Positions 45,254 to 53,590 of a DNA stretch of 64,000 nucleotides are shown here, piece by piece. Position 1 is the stretch's first letter. The number at the start of each line of letters is the position of its first letter. A program made the translations under genes and the position numbers. Under the pieces are notes generated by a model. That model was not told the origin of the DNA. It worked only from the letters and a program-made list of their open reading frames with translations, and made no database searches. The stretch is from Rhizobium ruizarguesonis (GTDB lineage Bacteria; Pseudomonadota; Alphaproteobacteria; Rhizobiales; Rhizobiaceae): assembly GCF_012349115.1 (NCBI RefSeq), contig NZ_PQIG01000083.1, positions 1 to 64,000 on the forward strand, given 5' to 3'.

Positions 45254-46000
45254 CTCGACGAGCGGCGCCGGCACATCCCAACTCTTCTCCGGCGATTTGC
45301 AGAGATCGGCGATGACGCAGCGCTCGCATTCGGGCCGGCGCGCCTTGCAGGTGTAGCGACCGTGCAGGATCAGCCAGTGATGGGCGTGATAGAGGTAGTG
45401 TTTCGGGATCACCTTCATCAGCCGCGCCTCGACCTCGTCTGGCGTCTTACCGGGGGCAAGCCTGATGCGATTGGCGATGCGGAAGATATGCGTGTCGACG
45501 GCCATCGTCGCCTGGCCGAAGGCCATGGAAAGCACGACATTGGCGGTCTTGCGCCCGACGCCCGGCAATCTCACCAGCTCGTCGCGCGTCTCCGGCACCT
45601 TGCCGCCGAACTGGTCGACCAGCATCTGCGAGAGCGCGATGACGTTTTTCGCCTTGTTGCGGTAGAGGCCGATCGTTCTGATGTAATCGCGCAGCCGCTC
45701 CTCGCCGAGATCAAGCATCTTTTCCGGTGTATCGGCAACCTTGAAGAGCGTGCGCGTCGCCTTGTTGACGCCGACATCGGTCGCTTGCGCCGAAAGCGCG
45801 ACGGCGACGACGAGCGTGAAGGGGTTAGTGTGCTCGAGCTCGCCCCTCGGTTCAGGCCGCTGCACCGAGAAGCGACGGAAGATCTCCTCGCGCTCGGGCA
45901 ATAAATAGGCCGTGCGCACCGCTGCCGCGGATTTGCGGCTGACGATCACTTTCGCGTCCTGAGGCGTCTTGCTAACGGATTTGGGTTTCGGATTTGCCAT
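45218..46000 (-). CDS. nth: Endonuclease III (base-excision repair DNA glycosylase)
   Basis: Start taken at 46000 (MANPKPKSV); in-frame codons upstream extend into the divergent gene. The 260-residue enzyme has the helix-hairpin-helix LVRLPGVGRKTANVVLS with the catalytic lysine, the catalytic aspartate in VDTHIFRIANR, and a complete iron-sulfur cluster motif C-x6-C-x2-C-x5-C (CKARRPECERCVIADLC). It removes oxidised pyrimidines and cuts abasic sites. It is slightly longer than E. coli Nth because of a basic N-terminal tail (about 40 residues). Confidence 0.94.
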   Translation of the reverse strand: MANPKPKSVSKTPQDAKVIVSRKSAAAVRTAYLLPEREEIFRRFSVQRPEPRGELEHTNPFTLVVAVALSAQATDVGVNKATRTLFKVADTPEKMLDLGEERLRDYIRTIGLYRNKAKNVIALSQMLVDQFGGKVPETRDELVRLPGVGRKTANVVLSMAFGQATMAVDTHIFRIANRIRLAPGKTPDEVEARLMKVIPKHYLYHAHHWLILHGRYTCKARRPECERCVIADLCKSPEKSWDVPAPLVELPPQVIGEAVE

Positions 46001-46022
46001 GGAAACTCTATACTCAGCAGCC

Positions 46023-46520
46023 ATGATGGAAAGCAACGCCGACAGCTTCAACGAGCAGCCTGTTTTCGCTGCCGAGCTCTTTCCCCACCGGTCGCTCGGC
46101 CGCCGGGGCTTCAAGGTGCTGCTTGCCCTATCCGGTGCCGTCTGCTTGCTTTACGGCATGTTCTTCATCGCGACGGGGGCCTGGCCGATCGGCTTCTTCT
46201 TCGGACTGGATTTCGTGCTTCTCTATGGCGCCTTCTGGCTGAATTACCGCTCCGGGAAAGCGCGCGAACAGGTGACGGTGTCGCGTACTGACGTGTCGGT
46301 GCGCAAGTTTACGCCATCGGGACGGATGGTGGAGCACCATTTCAATCCGTTCTGGGCACGCTTCCTCGTTCGCCGGCACCAGGAGATCGGCATCCTTTCC
46401 ATGCATATCTTCGGCGAGGGCCGGCGCACCGATATCGGCTCCTTCCTCAATCCCGACGATCGTGAAAGCTTCGCCAAAGCCTTCAAGGGAGCACTGGCGA
46501 CGGTCAAGCAGCGGATCTGA
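46023..46520 (+). CDS. DUF2244 membrane protein
   Basis: A protein of about 165 residues with two adjacent membrane segments (VLLALSGAVCLLYGMFFIATGAWPIGFFFG) and a C-terminal cytoplasmic part with VTVSRTDVSVRKFTPSGR, typical of DUF2244. Function unknown. ATG codons at 46023 and 46026 are likely starts. An earlier ATG at 45999 would overlap the nth start codon itself. The gene is divergent from nth with only about 22 bases between the two starts, so their promoters overlap the opposite coding regions. Confidence 0.75.
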   Translation: MMESNADSFNEQPVFAAELFPHRSLGRRGFKVLLALSGAVCLLYGMFFIATGAWPIGFFFGLDFVLLYGAFWLNYRSGKAREQVTVSRTDVSVRKFTPSGRMVEHHFNPFWARFLVRRHQEIGILSMHIFGEGRRTDIGSFLNPDDRESFAKAFKGALATVKQRI

Positions 46521-46599
46521 ACCTATCCGGCAGATGCGCAAGAATCGGGTGGTTTGCTCACCCCCTATTGACTATCTCCTTGTGACAAGGAGAAAGACG

Positions 46600-47472
46600 A
46601 TGAATATGATTGCCAACCTGCAGACAGATATCACGCCTGACGGTCCTGATTATGACATTGTCCGTCGGGTAATCGAACTCATCACCGAAGATTACCGTGA
46701 CCAGCCTTCGCTGGAAGCGATCGCTGCGCGGCTCAACCAGTCGCCGACCCAGCTGCAGAAGACCTTCACCCGCTGGGCCGGCCTGTCGCCCAAGGGCTTC
46801 CTGCAAGCGGTGACGCTCGACCACGCCAAGCGACTGCTGCGCAAGGAAGACATGCCGCTGCTCGAGACCTCGATCGAGGTCGGCCTCTCCGGGCCGAGCC
46901 GCCTGCATGACCTTTTCGTCACGCATGAGGCGATGTCGCCCGGCGAATGGAAGGCCAAGGGCGGTGGTCTCACCATTCGCTACGGCTTCCACATCTGCCC
47001 CTTCGGCGTGGCGCTGATCATGGTGACCGACCGCGGTCTTGCCGGCCTTGCCTTCAGCGATTCCGGCGACGAGAGGGCCTGCCTCGAGGATATGACCTGC
47101 CGCTGGCCGAACGCCTGTTATGTCGAAGACCTGCAGGCGACGGTTCCCTATGCCGCCCGCATCTTCGAGCCCGGCAAATGGTCCTCGGACCAGCCGCTGC
47201 GCGTCGTGCTGATCGGTACGGATTTTCAGGTGAGCGTCTGGGAAAGTCTGCTGAAAATCCCGTTCGGCAAGGCCGTCACCTATTCCGATATCGCCAACGA
47301 TATCGGCCGGCCGACGGCGCAGCGCGCCGTGGGTGCGGCGGTCGGGGCAAATCCGATCTCCTTCGTGGTGCCTTGCCATCGGGCGCTCGGCAAGAATGGC
47401 GCGCTGACGGGCTACCATTGGGGCCTCACCCGCAAGCGGGCGATGCTCGGCTGGGAATCGGCGCACGCCTGA
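46600..47472 (+). CDS. Ada-like methylated-DNA-protein cysteine methyltransferase with AraC-type HTH
   Basis: ATG 46600 follows ACAAGGAGAAAGACG. The 290-residue protein has an AraC-type helix-turn-helix domain (1-105; LEAIAARLNQSPTQLQKTFTRWAG) fused to an O6-alkylguanine transferase domain with active-site C259 in VVPCHRALG and the helix-turn-helix GRPTAQRAVGAAVGANP. It repairs O6-methylguanine by self-alkylation. The zinc/cysteine N-terminal domain of E. coli Ada (AdaA) is absent, so it cannot repair methylphosphotriesters in the same way and may not be methylation-activated. Confidence 0.92.
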   Translation: MNMIANLQTDITPDGPDYDIVRRVIELITEDYRDQPSLEAIAARLNQSPTQLQKTFTRWAGLSPKGFLQAVTLDHAKRLLRKEDMPLLETSIEVGLSGPSRLHDLFVTHEAMSPGEWKAKGGGLTIRYGFHICPFGVALIMVTDRGLAGLAFSDSGDERACLEDMTCRWPNACYVEDLQATVPYAARIFEPGKWSSDQPLRVVLIGTDFQVSVWESLLKIPFGKAVTYSDIANDIGRPTAQRAVGAAVGANPISFVVPCHRALGKNGALTGYHWGLTRKRAMLGWESAHA

Positions 47473-47508
47473 GTGGGTTTCGCGGGCGGAGGGCGGAGTC
47501 GTCGCCGC

Positions 47509-48534
47509 TCATCGCTCTGCCACTTCTCCCTGCTGCGGAGAAATGGCAGATGGTGATGTCTCGGCCAGTTCCAGCAACGCCCGGGCAGCACTTTCATCGG
47601 TGATCAGCGTGTTGCAGCCGATGCGCTTGATCGTCGCACGGATCGCCACGGCCCGATGGGCGCCGCCGGAGGAGAGCACGATGTGCTTGGCCTCCTTCAG
47701 CGTGTCGAGATCGACGGACATCACGCGCCGATTGATCGAATGGTCGACCGAATTGCCGTCCCTGTCGAGGAAGTTGAACATCGTGTCGCAGACGCAGCCG
47801 GCATCGACCAATTGCTGCAACTCGGCCTTTGATATCCAGCCCTCCGACAGCGAGGTCGAATGCGGGCCGATATCGCCGCAGCTGACGATCGCCAGATCGA
47901 GGTTCTCGGCGAGACGATAAATCGTGTCCAGCCCGCATTTCTCGATCAGATTGCGTTTGGTCTCGATGGAATCGACGAGAAGCGGTGCCAGGAACATGTA
48001 GCATTCGGCGCCAAGCTGGTTTGCCAGCCGCCATGTGTAATCGATCGGGTTCGTCTGATGCACGGCGACGATGCCGCCGAGCAGCGAGACGACCTTGCAA
48101 TTGGCGCGTCGCGGCGGCCGGAAGCTCGACAGCGAGGCAGTCATGGTGCGGCCCCAGCCGACGCCGATGGTGTAATCGTCCGGGATCGCTTCTGAGAGGA
48201 ACTGGCCAAGCGCCAAGCCGACATTTTTAGCCAGCGAGTTGACGTCGCCATTGACCGGTGCAGGGACGACGATCGCCTCGTCCAGGCCATAGGCACGCTC
48301 CAGCTTCACCGAAAGTTCAACGCAGTCGCCGATCGAATCGTTGATCCAGATCTGGACTTCGCTGCGTTTCATCGCCTCGTCGAGCAGGCGGATGACGGTG
48401 GTGCGGCTGATGCCGAGCTGTTCGGCGACGTCCTTCTGGGTCAAGCCCTCGTTGTAATAGAGCCATGCCGCCCTTAGCCGCAGCGAGGATGCCTCGGAAT
48501 AGGCCGTGTGCGTGCCGCGTTTGAGCTTGACCAC
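47509..48534 (-). CDS. SorC/DeoR-type sugar-binding transcriptional regulator
   Basis: A 341-residue regulator: the N-terminal helix-turn-helix is WLYYNEGLTQKDVAEQLGISRTTVIRLLDEA (about 24-54), followed by the SorC effector domain (IGVGWGRTMTASLSSF, LITDESAARALLELA). It diverges from transaldolase across 426 bases, so a pentose-phosphate or sugar-phosphate effector and control of transaldolase are plausible. The last 13 or so residues (AISPQQGEVAER) are encoded by a palindromic repeat at 47517-47549, beyond the family C terminus. Confidence 0.84.
   Translation of the reverse strand: MVKLKRGTHTAYSEASSLRLRAAWLYYNEGLTQKDVAEQLGISRTTVIRLLDEAMKRSEVQIWINDSIGDCVELSVKLERAYGLDEAIVVPAPVNGDVNSLAKNVGLALGQFLSEAIPDDYTIGVGWGRTMTASLSSFRPPRRANCKVVSLLGGIVAVHQTNPIDYTWRLANQLGAECYMFLAPLLVDSIETKRNLIEKCGLDTIYRLAENLDLAIVSCGDIGPHSTSLSEGWISKAELQQLVDAGCVCDTMFNFLDRDGNSVDHSINRRVMSVDLDTLKEAKHIVLSSGGAHRAVAIRATIKRIGCNTLITDESAARALLELAETSPSAISPQQGEVAER
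47517..47549. repeat. Palindromic repeat inside a CDS 3' end
   Basis: CTGCCACTTCTCC (47517-47529) and GGAGAAATGGCAG (47537-47549) pair with one mismatch around CTGCTGC. The palindrome lies within the last codons of the SorC-type gene and includes the sequence just before its stop. Confidence 0.65.
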
Positions 48535-48960
48535 ATCTCCTCCGCACGATTTCCCGCCCTAGATCCCTCATGGGATGAAAGGCCTTAGCGACGCTTTTGT
48601 TGCCGGGGATAATGACGGGTGTGACACTTATGTCAATTGAAATGCACAAATGTCCTTGACTTTTCGTTAGCCGAATGGCGATAGTCCGGGTGATACACGT
48701 CGTTCTTGTCCGTCCGAGGAGGACATAGTGCGGGCATGCCGAAAGTCACGACCGGCCTTCCAGCCGCAAGCGGCATCGCTTGCGTCCGAGCAGCCGTTGG
48801 TTCACGGCCGGAACATGGCCACTGTCCTTCACGTTTATGAATCATCCGTGACGGATGCGCGCATTTTCGCCTGCAGTATGCAAACAACCTGTCGGTAGAT
48901 CACCTTTGCCCGGCGGAACGCGCGCCGGTCGCAGCCCAAGTTCAACAAGGATTATTGACC
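48535..48960. promoter_or_regulatory. Regulatory region upstream of transaldolase
   Basis: A 426-base divergent gap. TGACA-CTTA-TGTCA (48622-48635) is a perfect palindrome and a likely operator. TTGACT (48656-48661) with GATAGT (48680-48685, 18-base spacer) is a candidate promoter reading toward transaldolase, with a leader of about 270 bases. The leader contains no recognised riboswitch. No ORF with a family signature was found here. Confidence 0.45.
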
Positions 48961-49926
48961 ATGACATCCAAGCTTGACCAACTCCGCGAGATTACCACCG
49001 TGGTCGCCGACACCGGCGACATCGAGGCCGTCGCCCGCCTGAAGCCTGTGGATTGCACGACGAATCCGAGCATCGTGCTCAAGGCTCTTGGCACGCCGAT
49101 GTTCGCCGACGCCATCAAGGAAGCCGTCGCCTGGGGCAAGAAGCAGGGCGGTAATCCGGAAGCCGTTTCTTCTGCCGTCGCCGATCGTCTCGCCATCTCC
49201 GTCGGTGCAGCCCTGGTGAAGCTCGTCCCAGGCCGCGTCTCGACCGAAGTCGACGCCGATCTTTCCTTCGATACCGAGGCTTCGCTTGCCAAGGCGCGCG
49301 CAATCATCGCCGCCTACAAGGATCGCGGCATCGGCCAGGACCGCATCCTCATCAAGCTCGCTTCCACCTGGGAAGGCATCCGTGCCGCTGAAGTGCTGCA
49401 GAAGGAAGGCATCGACTGCAACCTGACGCTTCTCTTCAGCAAGGCCCAGGCGATCGCCTGCGCCGACGCCAAGGTGTTCCTGATCTCGCCCTTCGTCGGC
49501 CGCATCCTCGACTGGTACAAGAAGTCGACCGGCAAGGACTACACGGCCGAGGAAGATCCGGGCGTTATCTCCGTCCGTGAAATCTACAACTACTACAAGA
49601 CGAACGACATCAAGACGATCGTCATGGGCGCCTCGTTCCGCAGCGCCGGCGAAATCGAAGCCCTTGCCGGCTGCGACCGCCTGACCATCAGCCCGAATCT
49701 GCTCGACGAACTGGCCAAGGACGAAGGCAAGCTGGAGCGCAAGCTCTCGCCGGAGAGCCGCAAGCCGGACCCGAAGGTCTCGGTCGACGAGAAGACCTTC
49801 CGCTGGATGATGAACGAAGACGCCATGGCGACGGAAAAGCTCGCCGAAGGCATCCGCGCCTTCGCCAAGGATCTGGGAACGTTGCGCACCATGGTGCAGA
49901 GGGAACTGCAGCTCGCCGCTGCCTGA
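48961..49926 (+). CDS. tal: Transaldolase
   Basis: ATG 48961 is used because AAGGA lies nine bases upstream; a TTG two codons earlier is too close to it. The 321-residue enzyme matches the TalB class: TTNPSIVLKAL (33-43), the Schiff-base lysine K132 in DRILIKLAST, and FVGRILDWYKK. It transfers a three-carbon dihydroxyacetone unit in the non-oxidative pentose phosphate pathway. A strong terminator follows. The divergent regulator suggests it is sugar-responsive rather than purely housekeeping. Confidence 0.95.
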   Translation: MTSKLDQLREITTVVADTGDIEAVARLKPVDCTTNPSIVLKALGTPMFADAIKEAVAWGKKQGGNPEAVSSAVADRLAISVGAALVKLVPGRVSTEVDADLSFDTEASLAKARAIIAAYKDRGIGQDRILIKLASTWEGIRAAEVLQKEGIDCNLTLLFSKAQAIACADAKVFLISPFVGRILDWYKKSTGKDYTAEEDPGVISVREIYNYYKTNDIKTIVMGASFRSAGEIEALAGCDRLTISPNLLDELAKDEGKLERKLSPESRKPDPKVSVDEKTFRWMMNEDAMATEKLAEGIRAFAKDLGTLRTMVQRELQLAAA

Positions 49927-49946
49927 TAAGGCACGGCATGCAATCG

Positions 49947-49983
49947 AAGGCGCGGCTGCCGGCTGGCAGGCGCGCCTTTTTCG
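49947..49983 (+). terminator. Rho-independent terminator of tal
   Basis: AAGGCGCG-g-CTGCC (49947-49960), loop GGCT, then GGCAG-g-CGCGCCTT (49965-49978) form a long stem with one G-G mismatch, followed by TTT. It begins 20 bases after the tal stop. Confidence 0.85.
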
Positions 49984-50019
49984 TACTTTTATCAAGGGCA
50001 TATGCTGTCGGAGACTGAT

Positions 50020-50688
50020 ATGGCGGATGAGGAACGAGCAAATTCGCTGGTGGCATTTGCCTACAAGCATGCGAGCTTCATCATCGCCGTCCTTGCCGGG
50101 CTGGCGGTCTTCTTGGCTGTGACCTCGCGCGAGGCGAACGCCGGCAACATCCTGTTCGGCTGGAATGTCAGCGCCGGCGTTTTTGTCGCACTCAGCTGGC
50201 GCAAGATGCTGCGGGCGACGGTCGAAAGCATCAGGAAGCGCTCCGAGGATCTCGATTTCTCCGACACCGTCCTGCTGGCTCTCTCGATCGGCACCGCCCT
50301 TGCCAGCATCGCCGGCATCGGCCTCGAGCTGCATTCGATCAAGGAGGAGGCGCCCGACATCGCGCTCTTGCGGGCAGGTGCCGCTGTACTGACGATCCTG
50401 ATCTCCTGGATCTTCCTGCATACGCTCTTCACCATCCATTATGCCCACTATTTCTACGGCGGATCGGACGAGGAAGGCGGCCTGAAGTTTCCTGACGGGA
50501 TCACGGAACCCGGCTATTGGGATTTCCTCTATTTCTCCTTCACCATCGGCGTTGCTGCGCAGACGGCCGATGTCGCGGTCAGCTCGACCAGCATGCGCAA
50601 GCTGACGCTGCTGCATGCCGTGCTATCATTCCTCTTCAACACGACGATCCTGGCGCTCGCGATCAATGTCGGGGCGAGCCTGCTTTAG
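50020..50688 (+). CDS. DUF1345 membrane protein
   Basis: A protein of about 222 residues with five hydrophobic segments (SFIIAVLAGLAVFLAV, FGWNVSAGVFVALSW, DTVLLALSIGTALASIAGIG, GAAVLTILISWIFLHTLFTIHYAHYF, LHAVLSFLFNTTILALAIN). HYAHYFY followed by FPDGITEPGYWDFLYFSFTIGVAAQTADV is diagnostic for DUF1345. Function unknown. ATG 50020 has GGAG six bases upstream; ATG 50002 in frame is an alternative. A palindromic repeat separates it from the convergent anti-sigma gene. Confidence 0.82.
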   Translation: MADEERANSLVAFAYKHASFIIAVLAGLAVFLAVTSREANAGNILFGWNVSAGVFVALSWRKMLRATVESIRKRSEDLDFSDTVLLALSIGTALASIAGIGLELHSIKEEAPDIALLRAGAAVLTILISWIFLHTLFTIHYAHYFYGGSDEEGGLKFPDGITEPGYWDFLYFSFTIGVAAQTADVAVSSTSMRKLTLLHAVLSFLFNTTILALAINVGASLL

Positions 50689-50690
50689 AT

Positions 50691-50750
50691 CATCAAAAAG
50701 TGGAGCATGATGTCGTCCGAAAACCGCTCACACTTTTCGGCATCATGCTC
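50691..50750. repeat. Palindromic repeat, AGCATGATG family
   Basis: GAGCATGATG (50703-50712) pairs perfectly with CATCATGCTC (50741-50750). Inside, CCGAAAA and TTTTCGG make a second hairpin around CCGCTCACAC. It is a known type of rhizobial intergenic palindrome by my recollection. The right arm contains the stop codon of the anti-sigma gene (TCA at 50743-50745). Confidence 0.72.
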
Positions 50751-51543
50751 TCGCCGCCGCCCTGAAGAAGGACTCGAACTCGCCGAGATCACCTGCGGCA
50801 ACATCCGAAATCGCCCAGAATACGAGCCCGCCATCCGACCATTGTGTCATGTTGTAGCCGTCATGCACCGTCGTCGTTTGCGTGGCCGATGCTGCAGGCC
50901 AGATGAACAGGTTGATGACGTGGCCGTGGCGCCGGTAGACGAGGGCGGCAACGGCGCGATCACCGATATAGTCGACACGCCCGCCGACCAGCGGAAAGCC
51001 ATCCTTGGTGAGATCGCTGACGGGCGGGGAGAAATCGATCTTGCCGTTGAACCACGGTTTGACCGTATGCTGGTCCGAGGTCAGCACGTCGGTCAGATGA
51101 TCGGCCATCATCGACCTGACATGGCTGGCCATGATCTGATCCTGCAAAAGCAGGGTCTGCGACGGTACATTGGCGAACAGGAAGGCGCTTGCAGCCAGGA
51201 CCGCGAGCGAAGGCACGAAGCTCCATTGCCGGATGAAATCCAGGGCACGGCGCCAGATGGGCACCCGGCGCGGCAGCGGCAGGCTGGATGCCGCCGCCGT
51301 CTCTTCGAACGACAGCATCGACAGGACTTGCGAACGCAATGCCTCCGGCGGCTGCCACTTGACGCCTTCCTGATCGATAATCTCTCTCACGGCACGGACC
51401 CTTTCCATCTCCGCCCTGCAATGCGCGCAGGTGGCAAGATGATCCTCGAATTGCGCCGCATGGACGGAATCGAGTTCGCCATCGACAAAGCCGTGCAGCA
51501 TGACGCGCCATTCCGGGCAGCCTTTCTGATTGGCCTCACTCAT
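50743..51543 (-). CDS. Zinc-binding anti-sigma factor (ZAS family)
   Basis: Start at 51543 (MSEANQKG), where ATG overlaps the sigma stop (ATGA), so the two are translationally coupled. The 266-residue protein has the zinc motif H35-x3-C39-x2-C42 (FEDHLATCAHCRAEM), which marks ChrR/RsrA-type ZAS anti-sigma factors. One membrane helix at about residues 125-145 (SLAVLAASAFLFANV) follows, then a C-terminal periplasmic domain of about 120 residues. It probably holds the ECF sigma inactive until an envelope signal releases it. The stop lies in a palindromic repeat, so the final residues may be recent. Confidence 0.87.
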   Translation of the reverse strand: MSEANQKGCPEWRVMLHGFVDGELDSVHAAQFEDHLATCAHCRAEMERVRAVREIIDQEGVKWQPPEALRSQVLSMLSFEETAAASSLPLPRRVPIWRRALDFIRQWSFVPSLAVLAASAFLFANVPSQTLLLQDQIMASHVRSMMADHLTDVLTSDQHTVKPWFNGKIDFSPPVSDLTKDGFPLVGGRVDYIGDRAVAALVYRRHGHVINLFIWPAASATQTTTVHDGYNMTQWSDGGLVFWAISDVAAGDLGEFESFFRAAARA

Positions 51544-52154
51544 CCTGCCGTCTCGCTCTTGTTGCATGCATCCCAGGCATCGCCAAAATCACGCCGCGCT
51601 CTGGCAAGCCGCGACATGACGGTGCCGATCGGCGCATCGATGATCTCGGCGATCTGCCGGTAGGAGAGATCCTCAAGCTCGCGCAAGACAAGAATTTCCC
51701 GCATCGCTTCCGGAAGGCTGCTGATAACAGCGCGCACGCGTTGCTGCTCGCTTCGCCGGATCGTTGCCGTTTCCGGCGAATCCTCCTCCGAGGCGATCTG
51801 GTACTCACCACCCTCATCAGGGTCAGGGTAGCCGTCATTGCCCAAAGGCTGCTCGAACCGCGCCTTGCGGCGATCCTGCTGGCGCCAGACATGGCAGCAG
51901 TTCCTCACGATGGCAAAGAGCCAGGCGCGCGGATCGCCGCCACGATAGGTGTCGAAATTGCGGTAGGCGCGCAGGAACGCTTCCTGAACAATATCCTGTG
52001 CGGCATCCGCGTCGCGGCTGAGGAAGCGGGCAAAATTATAGGCCGCGTCAAGATGCGGAACGATCATGTCCTGAAAGCGCTGCATGAACTCGTGCTGCAT
52101 GGTCGCATCCGCCGTCGAAGCGATCGGATCGCTGCTCGATTTTTCCGAGACCAT
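51540..52154 (-). CDS. ECF-family RNA polymerase sigma factor
   Basis: A protein of about 204 residues from ATG 52154 (MVSEKSSSDP); a later ATG (MQHEFMQ) would also leave the complete core. Region 2 is AYNFARFLSRDADAAQDIVQEAFLRAYRNFDTY with RAWLFAIVRNCCHVW, and region 4 is EAMREILVLRELEDLSYRQIAEIIDAPIGTVMSRLARARRD. It directs transcription from a specialised promoter and is controlled by the anti-sigma encoded just downstream. The divergent Tat-exported hydrolase operon is the nearest likely target. Confidence 0.9.
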   Translation of the reverse strand: MVSEKSSSDPIASTADATMQHEFMQRFQDMIVPHLDAAYNFARFLSRDADAAQDIVQEAFLRAYRNFDTYRGGDPRAWLFAIVRNCCHVWRQQDRRKARFEQPLGNDGYPDPDEGGEYQIASEEDSPETATIRRSEQQRVRAVISSLPEAMREILVLRELEDLSYRQIAEIIDAPIGTVMSRLARARRDFGDAWDACNKSETAG

Positions 52155-52595
52155 GAGGTGCAATAGTCGGCCCACGCCACCGAGAAACATCGCTAGCGGT
52201 GATGGTCGAATGCGGGTCCCTGACGCGTGCCTGGCCAACAGCAGCATCCAATCGGTCGATCCGACGGGATAGGTGATCTGAGCGTTTGTCATCATCCTCC
52301 CTGCCTCAACAGCAGCCGAATTTAGGCGTGAGACCGGCAGGCATGCAATGCGGCCCCTTGCCGTCTAGACCGATCGGCACGCGGTTTTATTCCACGCCGG
52401 CGCCGATTTTTCTGCATGCAGCGGGATACTGGCCGCACGCGATAGAAATCACGATTGTTTTTCAATCACTTGAAGAAATAAAGCCCAAGATCGGGAATAA
52501 GCGTTCCCTGCCGGCGATCTAGTTCGTCAGCGAGGACATCTGAGCAATAGCCGTCTTCGCCACCAGAAATGCCATCAACAAGAGGAGGCATAGTC
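52155..52595. promoter_or_regulatory. Divergent region between sigma and MBL operons
   Basis: A 441-base gap. The palindrome GGGAATAAGCGTTCCC (52493-52508) and a hairpin GATTG-TTTTT-CAATC (52453-52467) are candidate control sites near the MBL gene. No standard GGAAC/CGTT sigma pair with 16-17 spacing was found on either strand. AT content rises between 52440 and 52490. No ORF with a family signature is present. Confidence 0.4.
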
Positions 52596-53570
52596 ATGTT
52601 TACCATGTCACGTCGCGCCGTCCTGGGGTCGGCTGCTGCGGCTGCTGCATTCGGGCTGTCGTCGAAGCTTGAATTCGTCATGCCGGCATTTGCTGCAACA
52701 CCGTTGGAGCCGGCGGTCGGCTTCTATAAATACAAGGTCGGCGATATCGAGATCACGGCAATCTACGACGGCATCTGGAGAAAGCCGCATGACCCGGCCT
52801 TCATCAAGAATGCCTCGATCGAGGATACCAAGGAGGCGCTATCGAAAGCCGGGCTTACCACCGAATTCATGCCGATCCCGCTGACCGTCGTGGTCCTGAA
52901 GCTCGGTAACCGCCTGATCATGATGGATGCCGGCTCGGGCGTCGGCCAGTGGCAGGAAAATGCCACCCATCTGCCGGCGAACATGGCCGCGGCGGGGATC
53001 GACTACAAGAAGATCGATACGATCATGATCTCGCATTTCCATCCCGACCATGTCTGGGGACTGATGGAAAAGGGCACCAACAATCCCGTCTTTCCGAATG
53101 CCGAGCTCATCGTCAATGCCGACGAATACAATTGGTGGACCGCGCCCGGCCGCGTCGAAAAGCTCGCCGAAGGCCGCAAGCCGGCAGGCAAGCGCATCGC
53201 CGGGGTCTTTCCGAAATGGAAGAACTGGAAGCTCGTCGCCGATGGCGCCGAAGTCGCACCCGGCGTGCAGCTTGTCGCCGCGCCCGGCCACACGCCAGGC
53301 CATTCTACCTATCTTGTCGCCTCCGGCAGCAAGCAACTGCTCGTCTCGGCCGATATCATGTATGTGCCGGCGCTGCTCGCACCCCATCCTGAATGGCAGG
53401 GCAGCTACGACCAGGATGGACCGACGGCCATCGACACGCGCCGCCGTCTTATCGACCGCATCATTGCCGACAATATCGCGATTTGCGGCTCACATTTCCC
53501 ATTCCCTGGCTCCGGCACCTTTGTCAAGGACGGAAGCGCCTATGGCTTCACGCCGACAATCCAGGCCTGA
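52596..53570 (+). CDS. Tat-exported metallo-beta-lactamase-fold hydrolase
   Basis: ATG 52596 follows AGAGGAGG with seven bases. The 324-residue protein opens with a twin-arginine signal (SRRAVLG, AAAAAAFG, cleavage near AFA33), so it should fold before export to the periplasm. The metal motif is H147-x-H149-x-D151-H152 (ISHFHPDH), with later histidine in APGHTPGHSTY, aspartate in VSADIMYVP and histidine in CGSHFPFPG. The layout is that of class B/lactonase-like hydrolases. The substrate is not evident: lactone, phosphonate or thioester are all possible. It is the first gene of an operon with a TPR and a DoxX protein. Confidence 0.87.
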   Translation: MFTMSRRAVLGSAAAAAAFGLSSKLEFVMPAFAATPLEPAVGFYKYKVGDIEITAIYDGIWRKPHDPAFIKNASIEDTKEALSKAGLTTEFMPIPLTVVVLKLGNRLIMMDAGSGVGQWQENATHLPANMAAAGIDYKKIDTIMISHFHPDHVWGLMEKGTNNPVFPNAELIVNADEYNWWTAPGRVEKLAEGRKPAGKRIAGVFPKWKNWKLVADGAEVAPGVQLVAAPGHTPGHSTYLVASGSKQLLVSADIMYVPALLAPHPEWQGSYDQDGPTAIDTRRRLIDRIIADNIAICGSHFPFPGSGTFVKDGSAYGFTPTIQA

Positions 53571-53590
53571 AAGGCCGAAAGGAGATCACC

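Noticed and set aside
48952..50616. Minus-strand frame across tal and the DUF1345 gene
   Set aside because: Overlaps the transaldolase gene with intact catalytic lysine; antisense shadow.
52493..52528. Classical GGAAC-N16/17-CGTT promoter for the MBL operon
   Set aside because: GGAAT and CGTC are present but 26 bases apart, so the spacing does not fit an ECF or EcfG promoter.
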